From assembly GCF_000375585.1 (NCBI RefSeq), contig NZ_AQWP01000017.1, positions 1 to 64,000 on the forward strand: a DNA stretch of 64,000 nucleotides. Reading direction: 5' to 3'. The notes below the pieces were generated by a model, which had not been told where the DNA came from, did not search any database, and saw only the letters and a list, made by a program, of their open reading frames with translations. The DNA is from Sinorhizobium meliloti 4H41. GTDB lineage: Bacteria; Pseudomonadota; Alphaproteobacteria; Rhizobiales; Rhizobiaceae. Numbering within the stretch: position 1 is the first letter of the stretch; each line of letters starts with the position of its first letter. Of the stretch, positions 16,629 to 25,246 are shown piece after piece. Both the position numbers and the translations under genes were made by a program.

Positions 16629-17366
16629 ATGCCCAGACATCCGGACTATGGCAGATACGATCCCTACGGCCGTCGCGATTGGGCCCGCCGCGACTGGGAG
16701 AACGAGCGCCAGCGCGACCCTTACAACTATGGATCCGAGCGCCGCGGTCGGGCGCGCAGCCGCTTTGACGAAGATGTCGAGCCGCGTGGCGCCGACTACG
16801 AGAACTCGATGAACTGGCCGACCGGGAGCTACCGCGGCGGCGAACGCGAACGCTGGAGCGACGACGACTACGATCGTAGGGGCCGCGAGCGCTATTTCAG
16901 GGATTATCACGGCCCCGGTTATGGCTATCGCGGCGAGGGCCGTTACCGCGGCTACGGAGGTTACGGCGAAACGCGCGATTATCGCCACGACCGCGATTTT
17001 CTCGACCGCGCCAGCGACGAGGTCGCTTCCTGGTTCGGTGACGAAGATGCCGAGCGCAGGCGGGAGATGGACCGGCACCGCGGCAAGGGCCCGAAAGGCT
17101 ACAGGCGCACCGACGGCCGCATCCAGGAAGATGTCAGCGACCGCCTGAGTGACGACGGCGCTCTCGACGCCTCCAACATCGAAGTGAGCGTGTCGAACGG
17201 CGAAGTACAGCTCAATGGTTCGGTGAGCTCCAAATGGGCGAAGCGCCGCGCCGAGGACTGTGCAGAGAATGTATCTGGAGTCACGAATGTACAAAACAAT
17301 CTGCGCGTCGAGACGGCGGATACCGGCACTATCCAGCCGAATCCGAACCTCACCGATCTTAGTTGA
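16629..17366 (+). CDS. BON domain protein with Arg/Tyr/Gly-rich N terminus
   Basis: 245 aa. Residues 1-~155 are strongly charged and rich in Arg, Asp, Tyr and Gly (repeated YGRYD, RRDW, YRGYGGYG), likely disordered. Residues ~160-230 form one BON domain (DGRIQEDVSDRLSDDGALDASNIEVSVSNGEVQLNGSVSSKWAKRRAEDCAENVSGVTNVQNNL), a fold that binds phospholipid or glycans in OsmY-like stress proteins. No signal peptide is seen. CAGGAGAGA precedes the ATG. Family members are osmotic-stress induced, in line with the upstream EcfG-like promoter. Confidence 0.82.
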   Translation: MPRHPDYGRYDPYGRRDWARRDWENERQRDPYNYGSERRGRARSRFDEDVEPRGADYENSMNWPTGSYRGGERERWSDDDYDRRGRERYFRDYHGPGYGYRGEGRYRGYGGYGETRDYRHDRDFLDRASDEVASWFGDEDAERRREMDRHRGKGPKGYRRTDGRIQEDVSDRLSDDGALDASNIEVSVSNGEVQLNGSVSSKWAKRRAEDCAENVSGVTNVQNNLRVETADTGTIQPNPNLTDLS

Positions 17367-17403
17367 GGCGATTGTGGGCGTGAGAGCGGAGGGTGTTTGC
17401 TCG

Positions 17404-17434
17404 CCTCGTCCCTGTGCTCGTCACAGGGACGAGG
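17404..17434 (+). terminator. Perfect 13-bp hairpin after the BON gene
   Basis: CCTCGTCCCTGTG-CTCGT-CACAGGGACGAGG. It equals the terminal hairpin of the RIME-like repeats at 58 kb, so it is probably a solo end of that element lying between convergent genes and able to end both transcripts. No T-run. Confidence 0.6.
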
Positions 17435-17558
17435 CGGAGAGATTTCAGTCCTCGGAAAAGTTTCCTGCAGCGCCGCGCGTCTTAGCTGCTGCATGTTTTT
17501 GTCCATTGATCGGCTACGATCAATGGCGCACGGTCGGCACCGTGAACCTAAACAGCCC

Positions 17559-18701
17559 TTAGTTGGAAGCGCGTCGCTGCTCCGGGGCAGATCTTGCCTG
17601 CCGCGCCCTCGAGTGCGCCGAGCGCCGAAGAAAACTCAGCAAGCGTTGTTCCTCCACACGCAGTTCGCTGTCCGAGCGCCCGCGCGCCTGAAGCTGTCGC
17701 GCGGAGATCGAGGCCGACTTGTCGGCGAGAGCGAGCACATCCGGATGAATGTAGCTGCTCCGGCTGATGGCGGGCGTGTTGTGAAGAACGGACGCCGCCG
17801 CTTCGCTCATCTGTTTGATCGTCGGCCACTCACCCTGTTCGATCGAGGTGCGAGCGGCCGTGAAAGCCGCGAGAGTGCCGCCCCAGGTCCGGAATGTCTT
17901 TGCCGAAACCGCTGTTCCGGCCACCTCTGAAAGGTACCGGTTGAGCCGGCCGGAATCGACCGGCCGCAGGGCGTCGTTTTCATCCTTCCAGACGAAAAGC
18001 TGCCTGCCCGGCAAATCCGCGATCTCTTCGAGCAACCGCTGCAATTTGGGGCGGCGCAGCAGCCGCTGGACGCGCTTGCCGCCCTTGCCGATGAATTTCA
18101 GCTCTATGAAGCCGTCGCCCAGCCTGAGATGCCGCTTCAAAAGCGTCGTGGCACCATAGCTCCCATTGGCCTGCACGTAAGCCTGGTTGCCGGTGCGCAG
18201 ATGGGCTTCGTCCAGCAGGGCGACCAGCGCGGCGAGCACGGTTTGCATGTTTTCCACGTCACCCTGCATGTGGCGCCGTATCGTGCGGCGTATCCTGGGC
18301 AACGCCTTGCCGAATTCCACCAGTTGCGCGAATTTGTCGGCGCTCCTGAGAGCCTGCCACGCGCTGTGATAGCGGTACTGTTTTCGTCCGCGTGCATCGT
18401 AGCCCGTGGCCTGCAGATGCCCCCGTTCTTCGAGGCAGATCCAGACGTCTTCATAGGCAGGCGGCAGGCCCAGCGCCGCTATGCGGCTTTTGATCGACGG
18501 ATCGGTAACGATCGAGCCGTCCGGCATTCGGTAGACAAACCCCTTGCCACGCCTTTGCCGCCGGATGCCCGGCTCGCTGTCGCTGACATAGACGAGCCCG
18601 GTTTCCTCGGGCACGAGACCGGCCGCCGCCACGTTCCGCGGACCATTCGCGATCACGCAAGGCGGAGGTTCGAGCACGTCGACCATCGTTGCTCTAACCA
18701 T
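17559..18701 (-). CDS. DNA topoisomerase IB
   Basis: 380 aa, poxvirus/bacterial-type topoisomerase IB that relaxes supercoils through a 3'-phosphotyrosyl link. Visible active-site elements: LRTGN (Arg169), the GKGGKR segment (205-210), KTFRTWGGT (Arg271) and SSYIHP with nucleophile Tyr317. ALGLPPAYEDVWICL near residue 76 is the N-domain signature. The ATG lies inside the end of glgX (8-base overlap) behind GGGAGG, so it is coexpressed with glgX. Such enzymes are accessory in bacteria and here appear stress-linked through the glgX promoter. Confidence 0.92.
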   Translation of the reverse strand: MVRATMVDVLEPPPCVIANGPRNVAAAGLVPEETGLVYVSDSEPGIRRQRRGKGFVYRMPDGSIVTDPSIKSRIAALGLPPAYEDVWICLEERGHLQATGYDARGRKQYRYHSAWQALRSADKFAQLVEFGKALPRIRRTIRRHMQGDVENMQTVLAALVALLDEAHLRTGNQAYVQANGSYGATTLLKRHLRLGDGFIELKFIGKGGKRVQRLLRRPKLQRLLEEIADLPGRQLFVWKDENDALRPVDSGRLNRYLSEVAGTAVSAKTFRTWGGTLAAFTAARTSIEQGEWPTIKQMSEAAASVLHNTPAISRSSYIHPDVLALADKSASISARQLQARGRSDSELRVEEQRLLSFLRRSAHSRARQARSAPEQRRASN

Positions 18702-20790
18702 TGCCTCCCTCCTGCGGGACGAAGGCGACGACGCTCTGCGCCGGGATAGTGTCGCGATCCGCGCTGGCGCACGTGCCGAACGGTTCTTCGGCTGCCGTGT
18801 CGAGCACGCGTAGCCAGCGCCTGCTTCCGTTTCCGCGGGGAAGGGCTATCTCGCAATCACCGCCTGCATTGAGCACGAGGACGATCTCGCCGGCCGGCGA
18901 AGCTTCGCCCTGCCCGACGCGGCATATATAGGCGCAAATCAGGCGGAGCTCGGCGTCGTGCCAGGCGCCCTCGTCCATGGGACTGCCATCCGCCTTGTAC
19001 CAGGCGATTTCGACCCGTCCATTCTCGTCGGGCTCTCCGTCGAGGAATCGCTCCTGCCGCAAGACAGGATGGTCCTTGCGGAAGGCGAGGAGCTTGCGGC
19101 AGAAATCCACGAAGCCATCCTCCGCTCCGCTCCAATCGAGCCAGCCGATCTCGTTATCCTGGCAATAGGCGTTGTTGTTGCCCTGCTGGCTGTTTCCCAG
19201 CTCGTCGCCGCCGAGCACCATCGGCACGCCCTGGCTGATCATCAGGGTGGCGAGCATGGCCGCCCGCCGCCGTTTGCGCGCCTTGATGATCTCCCCGTTT
19301 TCGGTCGGGCCTTCGGCGCCCATGTTGTCGGAATGATTGTCGGAGTGACCGTCCCGGTTCTCCTCGCCGTTCGCCTCGTTGTGCTTTTCGCCGTAGGAGA
19401 CCGTGTCCATCAGGGTGAAGCCGTCATGGGCACTCACCAGGTTGATCGACGAGGTCGCTGCACGGTCCGAGTGCCTGAACTGCACGGGCGAACCGAGAAT
19501 GCGCTCGGCAAGCACCGGAACCATGCCGCCGTCTCCCTTCCAGAAGCGCCGGACGTCGTCGCGGAACCGGTCATTCCATTCGCGGAACGGCGGTGGGAAG
19601 CCGCCGAGCTGATAGCCGCCCTCGCCGACGTCCCAGGGTTCGGCGATCAGCTTCACACCCGCCAGGATAGGATCCTGCCGAATCGCGTCGAAGAAGCCGC
19701 CCTCGCGATCGAACTCCATGTATTCGCGGCCGAGCGTGCTTGCGAGATCGAAGCGGAAGCCGTCGATATGCATCACTCCCACCCAGTAGCGCAGGCTGTC
19801 GAGGACCATGCGCAGCACCAGGGGATGGGCAACGTTGAGCGTGTTGCCGGTACCGGTCGTGTCGTAGGTGTGGCGCGGCTCGTCCGGCGACTGACGGTAA
19901 TAGCTGAAATTGTCGAGCCCGCGGAAGCTCAAGGTCGGGCCGCGTTCCGAGCCCTCGGCCGTATGGTTGTAGACGACATCCATCAGAACCTCGATGCCGA
20001 CGGAATGAAACCGCTTCACCATAGTCTTGAATTCGGTAAAGCGGTCGCCCTTGAGATAGCGCTCGTGCGGCGCGAAGAATCCGAGCGTCTGATATCCCCA
20101 ATAGTTTCTGAGATTCCGCTCCACCAGGTAACGGTCGTCGAGGAAATATTGCACCGGCATCAATTCGATCGCCGAAACGCCGAGCTTCGTCAGGTGCTCG
20201 ATGATCGGATCGCTCGCCATGCCGAGGAACGTGCCACGCAGCTCGTCCGGCACGCCGGGATGCGTCATGGTCATGCCGCGGACGTGCGTCTCGTAGATGA
20301 TCGTTTCCGTCCAGGGACGGCGGATGGCTTCTTCGCCCGCCCAGTCGAAAGTCGGGTCCTGAACGACGCCCTTCACCATGAAGGGGGCGCTGTCGCGCTC
20401 GTCGAAGGAAAGATCGCCCTCGGGGCTGCCGATCGTGTATCCGAAGAGCGCATCGTCCCAGATGAGCTCACCCGCGACCAGCTTGGCGTAGGGATCGAGC
20501 AGCAGCTTGTTCGGATTGAAGCGGTGACCATTGTGCGGATCGTAAGGTCCGTGGGCGCGGTAGCCGTAGAGGGTGCCGGGACCGATACCCTCGATGTAAC
20601 CGGACCAGATGTCGCCCTCGCGCTTCGGCAGCGGCATGCGCGCCGTTTCCTCGCGCCCGTCCGGGGAAAACAGGCAGAGCTCGATCTTCTCCGCATGCGC
20701 CGAGAAGACCGCAAAATGGGTCCCTTGCCCGGTGTATTCTGCACCGAGTTCAGGTTTTATGAAATCGAGTTCGGAAAAAGTCAGGTTCAT
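18694..20790 (-). CDS. glgX: Glycogen debranching protein GlgX
   Basis: 698 aa, GH13 isoamylase family. An N-terminal CBM48-like domain (residues ~8-110) precedes the barrel with DVVYNHTAEGS, DGFRFDLASTLG (nucleophile Asp), LIAEPWDVGEGGY (acid/base Glu) and SAHDGFTLMD. It removes alpha-1,6 branches from glycogen limit dextrins, supplying linear maltodextrins. Divergent from treZ, whose product works on maltooligosyl-trehalose; a treY gene is not in the window. A canonical GGAAC-N16-CGTT sits 42 bp before the start. Forms an operon with the topoisomerase gene. Confidence 0.93.
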   Translation of the reverse strand: MNLTFSELDFIKPELGAEYTGQGTHFAVFSAHAEKIELCLFSPDGREETARMPLPKREGDIWSGYIEGIGPGTLYGYRAHGPYDPHNGHRFNPNKLLLDPYAKLVAGELIWDDALFGYTIGSPEGDLSFDERDSAPFMVKGVVQDPTFDWAGEEAIRRPWTETIIYETHVRGMTMTHPGVPDELRGTFLGMASDPIIEHLTKLGVSAIELMPVQYFLDDRYLVERNLRNYWGYQTLGFFAPHERYLKGDRFTEFKTMVKRFHSVGIEVLMDVVYNHTAEGSERGPTLSFRGLDNFSYYRQSPDEPRHTYDTTGTGNTLNVAHPLVLRMVLDSLRYWVGVMHIDGFRFDLASTLGREYMEFDREGGFFDAIRQDPILAGVKLIAEPWDVGEGGYQLGGFPPPFREWNDRFRDDVRRFWKGDGGMVPVLAERILGSPVQFRHSDRAATSSINLVSAHDGFTLMDTVSYGEKHNEANGEENRDGHSDNHSDNMGAEGPTENGEIIKARKRRRAAMLATLMISQGVPMVLGGDELGNSQQGNNNAYCQDNEIGWLDWSGAEDGFVDFCRKLLAFRKDHPVLRQERFLDGEPDENGRVEIAWYKADGSPMDEGAWHDAELRLICAYICRVGQGEASPAGEIVLVLNAGGDCEIALPRGNGSRRWLRVLDTAAEEPFGTCASADRDTIPAQSVVAFVPQEGGNG

Positions 20791-20831
20791 TCAGTCGCGC
20801 CCTCTACCGCCTTGCCCGGCAGCTTTGATGC

Positions 20832-20856
20832 AACGCAACGGGCAGGCATTTGTTCC
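20832..20856 (-). promoter_or_regulatory. Candidate EcfG promoter of glgX-topIB
   Basis: Minus-strand GGAAC (20856-20852), 16 bases, CGTT (20835-20832); an extra GGAAC occurs six bases further upstream. The GlgX ATG is at 20790. Confidence 0.6.
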
Positions 20857-20877
20857 TGTTCCCGGACGAGTGCCGGG

Positions 20878-20903
20878 GGAACTTTCCCCGCCCTTGGCCA
20901 GTT
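20878..20903 (+). promoter_or_regulatory. Candidate EcfG promoter of treZ
   Basis: GGAAC (20878-20882), 19 bases, TT (20902-20903). The TreZ ATG at 20933 lies about 22 bases after the expected transcript start. Back-to-back with the glgX promoter. Confidence 0.5.
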
Positions 20904-20932
20904 CCTCGCCTTTCATCTCGAGGGACATATCG

Positions 20933-22738
20933 ATGCCGGCGAACTCGACACGTGCACATTTCAGAAACAGCTGGGGCGCGAATTTCATCGACGGCGACAC
21001 ATGCCGGTTTCGTTTGTGGGCACCCGACGAGCGGGACGTCGATCTGGTTCTCGGCGGGGCCGCGCATAAGATGCAGTCACTCGATGGCGGCTGGTTCGAA
21101 ATCACGCTGGAGGCGAAGGCGGGGGAGCGCTATTGCTTCCGCCTTGCCGACGGCACCGAGGTCGCCGATCCCGCCTCCTCGGCACAGGAGCGGGAAGCTT
21201 CCGGTAGGTCGATCGTCGTCGATCACGCCGCCTATGAATGGCAGGCTTCCTCCTGGCGCGGCAGGCCCTGGGAGGAGACGGTCATTTCGGAGTTGCATGT
21301 CGGCTGCTTCACACCGGAGGGCACCTTCCGCGCTGCAATCGAGCGCTTGCCGCATCTGGCCGGGGCCGGAATCACCGCGATCGAGATCATGCCCGTCGCG
21401 CAATTCCCCGGTGTGCGGGGCTGGGGTTACGACGGCGTGCTGCACTATGCTCCGCATAATGCCTACGGCAAGCCGGATGACCTGAAGGCGCTCGTGGATG
21501 CGGCCCATTCGCTCGGTCTGACGGTCCTGCTCGATGTCGTTTACAACCACTTCGGGCCGGAGGGAAATTACCTTTCCCGCTATGCGAGCCGCTTCTTCAA
21601 CAAGGATCGCCCGACACCCTGGGGAGCGTCGATCGCCTTCGAGGAGGAAGCGGTCCGGCGCTACTTCATCGAGAACGCGCTCTACTGGCTCGGCGAATTC
21701 CGTTTCGACGGATTGCGCCTCGATGCGACCGAACAGATCCGCGATACGACCCGGCCGCATTTTCTCCTCGCGCTGGAGCACGAGGTTCGGGAAACGTTCG
21801 CCGAGCGCCAGATCCACCTGGTGCTGGAAGACGCTCACCGCCGAAGAAGCCTTCTGCAGCGCGACGCGAGCGGCACGCGCATGCTCTTCGATGCGGGATG
21901 GAACGACGATCTTCACAATGCTCTCCACGTCGTGGCGACCGGCGAAACCAAGGGCCACTATCGCCCCTTCGCCGACGAGCCCTGGGGCAAGATCCGCAGC
22001 GCGTTGGCCGATGGCTTCGCCGTGCCGGCAAAGGATGACAATTTCTCTCCTGAGGGGAGCCGAGCCCGCGTGCCGCCGCAAGGCCGCGTAAATTTCCTGC
22101 AGAACCACGACCAGATCGGCAACCGCGCCTTCGGCGAACGTCTCGCCTCGCTCCTCCAGGAGGACAGGCTGCGCGTTTTGGCGGCGATGCACATGCTGAC
22201 GCCGCAAATCCCTCTCCTGTTCATGGGTGAAGAATACGGCGAGACGCAGCCCTTCTGTTTCTTCGCCGACTACCAGGGGGAAATAGCCGAGGCTATCCGG
22301 CTGGGACGCCGGGACGAAGCCGAAAATTTCGGCGGCCTTCCAGAGGGCAAGACGATGGATGATCTGCCCGATCCGCTTGACCCGGCCGTCTTTGCCGGCT
22401 CAAAGCTGCGTTGGAGCCGCGCGACAAGCCCTGCCGGCGAGCGATATCTTGCCTATATGCGCGACCTCGCCGGGATAAGGCAGCGGCACATCGTGCCGCT
22501 GATCGCCGGCACCGCCGTACCGGATTGCCGTGCATACGAGACCAAGGACGGCATCATCGCCGTCGACTGGCAGTTCGGGGAGGCTTGCCTGGAACTGCGC
22601 GTCAATCTTTTGCAGGAGACACAGGCCGTTCCCGCAATACGCGGTCAGCCGATCTTCACGAGCGACACGTCCGGGGGCGAGACCGTCGACGACAGCGAGT
22701 TGGCCGGTCCAGGCATCGCCGTCGCCATTGCGCGGTGA
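20933..22738 (+). CDS. treZ: Malto-oligosyltrehalose trehalohydrolase
   Basis: 601 aa, GH13. N-terminal CBM48-like part (residues 8-~90), then ISELHVGCFTPEGTFRAAIERLPHLAGAGITAIEIMPVAQFPGVRGWGYDG, typical for TreZ, DVVYNHFGPEGNYL, FDGLRLDATEQI (nucleophile Asp), LVLEDAH (acid/base region) and NHDQIGNRAFGER. It releases trehalose from maltooligosyl-trehalose. GAGGGA seven bases before 20933 sets the start; the frame is open upstream through the glgX antisense. Trehalose is a general stress protectant. The partner synthase TreY must be encoded elsewhere. Confidence 0.92.
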   Translation: MPANSTRAHFRNSWGANFIDGDTCRFRLWAPDERDVDLVLGGAAHKMQSLDGGWFEITLEAKAGERYCFRLADGTEVADPASSAQEREASGRSIVVDHAAYEWQASSWRGRPWEETVISELHVGCFTPEGTFRAAIERLPHLAGAGITAIEIMPVAQFPGVRGWGYDGVLHYAPHNAYGKPDDLKALVDAAHSLGLTVLLDVVYNHFGPEGNYLSRYASRFFNKDRPTPWGASIAFEEEAVRRYFIENALYWLGEFRFDGLRLDATEQIRDTTRPHFLLALEHEVRETFAERQIHLVLEDAHRRRSLLQRDASGTRMLFDAGWNDDLHNALHVVATGETKGHYRPFADEPWGKIRSALADGFAVPAKDDNFSPEGSRARVPPQGRVNFLQNHDQIGNRAFGERLASLLQEDRLRVLAAMHMLTPQIPLLFMGEEYGETQPFCFFADYQGEIAEAIRLGRRDEAENFGGLPEGKTMDDLPDPLDPAVFAGSKLRWSRATSPAGERYLAYMRDLAGIRQRHIVPLIAGTAVPDCRAYETKDGIIAVDWQFGEACLELRVNLLQETQAVPAIRGQPIFTSDTSGGETVDDSELAGPGIAVAIAR

Positions 22739-22757
22739 CACGCCATCGGCAGACAGG

Positions 22758-22782
22758 GGAACATGCCTTGAGCCTCACGGTT
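22758..22782 (+). promoter_or_regulatory. Candidate EcfG promoter of the UdgX-like gene
   Basis: GGAAC (22758-22762), 18 bases, TT (22781-22782, in CGGTT). The gene starts at 22825. Confidence 0.55.
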
Positions 22783-22824
22783 AGACGCCGCGGCGAGTAT
22801 AAAGGGGGAGCGCCTCGAGGAACG

Positions 22825-23466
22825 ATGCCGAAACAGCCTGCGAAGCTTGGACCGGCCCTTGCCGGCGAACACGCCGAGGCAAAGACGATTGCCTCTCTGC
22901 GGCGGCAGGCGGAGGGTTGCGAGCGCTGCGACCTCTACAAGAACGCCACCCAACTGGTCTTCGGCGAGGGCCCGGTCGACGCCCGTGTCGTGCTCGTCGG
23001 CGAACAGCCCGGCGACCGCGAGGACCTTGCCGGGCGCCCGTTCGTCGGACCCGCCGGGCGCATCCTGGACGAATGCCTGCACGAAGCCGGCATCGATCGT
23101 TCGGAGTGCTATCTCACCAATGCCGTCAAACACTTCAAATTCGAACAGCGCGGCAAGCGCCGGCTGCATTCGCGGCCGAATTCCAGTGAGATTCAGGCCT
23201 GCGCCTGGTGGCTCGGCGCCGAACTCGATGAGCTCCGCCCCGAAATCGTCGTCGCGCTCGGGGCCACGGCGCTGATGTCCCTGCTCGGGCGAAGCGTGGG
23301 TGTCACCAGAAACCGCGGCGAGCTTCTGACGGCGCCCGGGGGGTTCTCCGTTCTCGTGACCATCCACCCCTCTTATCTTCTGAGAATCCGAGGCAGATCC
23401 GACCCCCAAGCGGAACGCGCCCGGTTTGTCGACGATCTCGCCAAGGTCAAGGCTCGAATCGGTTGA
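22825..23466 (+). CDS. UdgX-like uracil-DNA glycosylase family protein
   Basis: 213 aa, family 4-like uracil-DNA glycosylase fold. CERCDLYKNATQ (Cys32, Cys35) supplies two of the Fe-S ligands; VGEQPGDREDLAGRPFVGPAG (residues 58-78) is the active-site loop with the extended QPGDRED motif; KRRLH (111-115) matches the KRRIH loop that in mycobacterial UdgX makes a covalent bond to uracil sites through the histidine; HPSYLLR is the distal motif. It therefore probably tags or removes uracil in DNA irreversibly. GAGG before 22825 supports the start. Immediately follows treZ. Confidence 0.85.
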   Translation: MPKQPAKLGPALAGEHAEAKTIASLRRQAEGCERCDLYKNATQLVFGEGPVDARVVLVGEQPGDREDLAGRPFVGPAGRILDECLHEAGIDRSECYLTNAVKHFKFEQRGKRRLHSRPNSSEIQACAWWLGAELDELRPEIVVALGATALMSLLGRSVGVTRNRGELLTAPGGFSVLVTIHPSYLLRIRGRSDPQAERARFVDDLAKVKARIG

Positions 23467-23469
23467 CGG

Positions 23470-24192
23470 TCAGGACTGCCGGTCGAGTTCCGGATAGTGG
23501 CGGAAGACGCAGGATTCGTTGAAGGCGGGCCGCCGCTCCGAGGCCAGATAGCTCAGAATTCTCGGGCGTGCACGAACGGCATCATGCAAGGCGACCAGTC
23601 CGGGAATGTTTGCCTCATGGGCATCCATCGCGTTGGGAAAGGCATAGCGGAGGCCTTCGATCACCTGGAAAAGCGAAAGATCGACGTAGCTCAACCGGTC
23701 GGAGACCATATGTTTCGGCCCCTTGGGGTTCTGTGTGAGCACGCGTTCGAAATAGCCGAGAAACTTCGGCAGGCGCTCGGAGAGGAAATCGGCCGACCGC
23801 CTTAGCGCTTCGGGCTTTTGGTCCTCGAAATAGAGAGACAGGGCGATCGGATGATGCGTGTCGTGAATCTCCGCAACGAAATCGGTGATCGTCAGCTGCA
23901 GACCATTGGTGAGGGTTCGAAGTCCCTCGTCCTCGGCAACAAGACCGAGCCTCGGCCCGAGATAAAAAAGGATGTTGGCGACGTGGCTTATGACGAGGTC
24001 GCCATCGACGAGGAACGGGGGAGCGAAGGGAGCGGCGGCCTCACCGGGCTCCTTCATAAGCTTCAGCATTTCATTCGTGCCGCCTGGCTGGCGGGCAATG
24101 TCGACGTAATCCGCGCCGGCCTCCTCCAGCGCGAGGCGCACGAATTCACCGCGGCCGGGAATGCCGTCCCAGTAATAGAGCTTGTATGGCAT
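23470..24192 (-). CDS. Glutathione S-transferase family protein
   Basis: 240 aa. Thioredoxin-like N domain KLYYWDGIPGRGEFVRLALEEAGADYVD (Tyr near residue 7 and the GRGE motif as in sigma/nu-like GSTs), cis-Pro region APPFLVDGDLVISHVANIL, then an all-helical C domain. Probably conjugates or reduces electrophiles with glutathione in the cytoplasm. AAGGGGA seven bases before the ATG at 24192 sets the start. Divergent from the cupin gene. Confidence 0.85.
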   Translation of the reverse strand: MPYKLYYWDGIPGRGEFVRLALEEAGADYVDIARQPGGTNEMLKLMKEPGEAAAPFAPPFLVDGDLVISHVANILFYLGPRLGLVAEDEGLRTLTNGLQLTITDFVAEIHDTHHPIALSLYFEDQKPEALRRSADFLSERLPKFLGYFERVLTQNPKGPKHMVSDRLSYVDLSLFQVIEGLRYAFPNAMDAHEANIPGLVALHDAVRARPRILSYLASERRPAFNESCVFRHYPELDRQS

Positions 24193-24263
24193 GAAAGGTC
24201 CCCTTCTTTGCCAGCATTCATCTTTGTTCGCGGCCGGAGTCTTTTCTGAGCACGATTGAAGGA

Positions 24264-24288
24264 AACATACAGCCGCGCAATTCGTTCC
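24264..24288 (-). promoter_or_regulatory. Candidate EcfG promoter of the GST gene
   Basis: Minus-strand GGAAC (24288-24284), 18 bases, TT (24265-24264, in TGTTT). The ATG is at 24192, giving a leader of about 60 bases. Confidence 0.45.
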
Positions 24289-24332
24289 GGTTCGGCAGGG
24301 AACGGAACATCCCTGCGCCGAGGAGAAAACCA

Positions 24333-24872
24333 ATGAAAATCGAAGAGCTCATGTTCGCCGAAAGCGGCGGCGTACCGAACAACCCGCGCCTGCCGGTCCT
24401 GGTCTATCGTCAAGCGGTCGACGTTACCGAAAATGGAGCCGCACGGATAGAGGAACGCTTCCAGGCCAATGGTTGGCGCGGCCTGTGGCGCAACGGCGTC
24501 TTTGCCCATCACCATTACCATTGCGGTGCGCACGAGGTTCTCGGAATCGCGGAAGGCCGGGCACGACTGCTGATCGGAGGGCCGGAGGGACAGGAGATCG
24601 AGGTCGCAGCCGGCGACGTCATCCTCCTCCCGGCGGGTACGGGCCACCGCCGGAACGAGGCTAGCGTGGATTTCCTGGTCGTCGGCGGCTATCCGCCGGG
24701 TCAGGATGCCGAGATCCAGAGCGGCACCGCGACCGCGGATGACCGCAAGGCAATCGCCTCGGTGCCGCTGCCGAGCCTGGACCCCATTCTCGGCGCAGAA
24801 GGACCTGCGGTCACCGTGTGGCAGTCCGCCATGCATGCGGGGCGCGGTCTCGGCGAAGCACAGGGCCACTGA
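24333..24872 (+). CDS. Cupin domain protein
   Basis: 179 aa. A single beta-barrel with cupin motif 1 HHHYHCGAHEVLGIAEGRARLLIGG (residues ~60-84) and motif 2 DVILLPAGTGHRRNE. The cluster of histidines is a probable metal site. Resembles YlbA-like or uncharacterised cupins with two sequence halves around a Pro/Leu-rich C terminus. Substrate unknown. GAGGAGAAAACC precedes the ATG. Shares a 140-bp divergent region with the GST gene; no EcfG-like element points toward it. Confidence 0.8.
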   Translation: MKIEELMFAESGGVPNNPRLPVLVYRQAVDVTENGAARIEERFQANGWRGLWRNGVFAHHHYHCGAHEVLGIAEGRARLLIGGPEGQEIEVAAGDVILLPAGTGHRRNEASVDFLVVGGYPPGQDAEIQSGTATADDRKAIASVPLPSLDPILGAEGPAVTVWQSAMHAGRGLGEAQGH

Positions 24873-24889
24873 TCACTTGCTGCAGTTCG

Positions 24890-25105
24890 TCAGCGCAGCC
24901 AGACCGGGAGATCGGCGGCGGTGCGGCAGCCCGCTGCCCGCTCTTTCAGTCCCAGTTTTTCCCAGGCGAATTTCTGGGCAGCGATCTGTGCCATTTCCTT
25001 GGTCTCGTAGATGTCCGGCAGCACGTATGCCTTACGGCCACACGACAGGAGCGCCCTGTGGCTCAGCAGATCGTAGTGAAGCTCGAGGTATTCTTCGGAA
25101 TGCAT
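24890..25105 (-). CDS. Small hypothetical protein
   Basis: 71 aa, not recognised; soluble, aromatic-rich (HSEEYLELHYDLLSHRALLSC..., KFAWEKLGL). GGGAGG before the ATG at 25105 and a canonical GGAAC-N16-CGTT element 28 bases upstream decide both the gene and its start. The cupin gene ends 18 bp away, convergent. Confidence 0.65.
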   Translation of the reverse strand: MHSEEYLELHYDLLSHRALLSCGRKAYVLPDIYETKEMAQIAAQKFAWEKLGLKERAAGCRTAADLPVWLR

Positions 25106-25132
25106 GGAACCCTCCCAGGTGGCGATAAGGAA

Positions 25133-25157
25133 AACGGCAGCCGTCGCGGGAAGTTCC
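25133..25157 (-). promoter_or_regulatory. Candidate EcfG promoter of the 71-aa gene
   Basis: Minus-strand GGAAC (25157-25153), 16 bases, CGTT (25136-25133). Consensus match; ATG at 25105. Confidence 0.6.
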
Positions 25158-25197
25158 ATGCTGCCCGCCGATTGCTGCGACGGTCTGCGCCGCCGAC

Positions 25198-25222
25198 GGA
25201 ACATAGACGTCGCTTTCGAGTT
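25198..25222 (+). promoter_or_regulatory. Candidate EcfG promoter of the coiled-coil gene
   Basis: GGAAC (25198-25202), 18 bases, TT (25221-25222, in GAGTT). ATG at 25247. Back-to-back with the promoter at 25133-25157. Confidence 0.55.
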
Positions 25223-25246
25223 GATGACGCTTACGGGAGTTCAGTC

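Noticed and set aside
18958..21069. Long plus-strand open frame across glgX
   Set aside because: Antisense of glgX with the typical composition of a shadow frame; no RBS or domain.
24299..24330. Two GGAAC motifs before the cupin gene
   Set aside because: No TT at 17-19 bases from either one; they are not counted as promoters.
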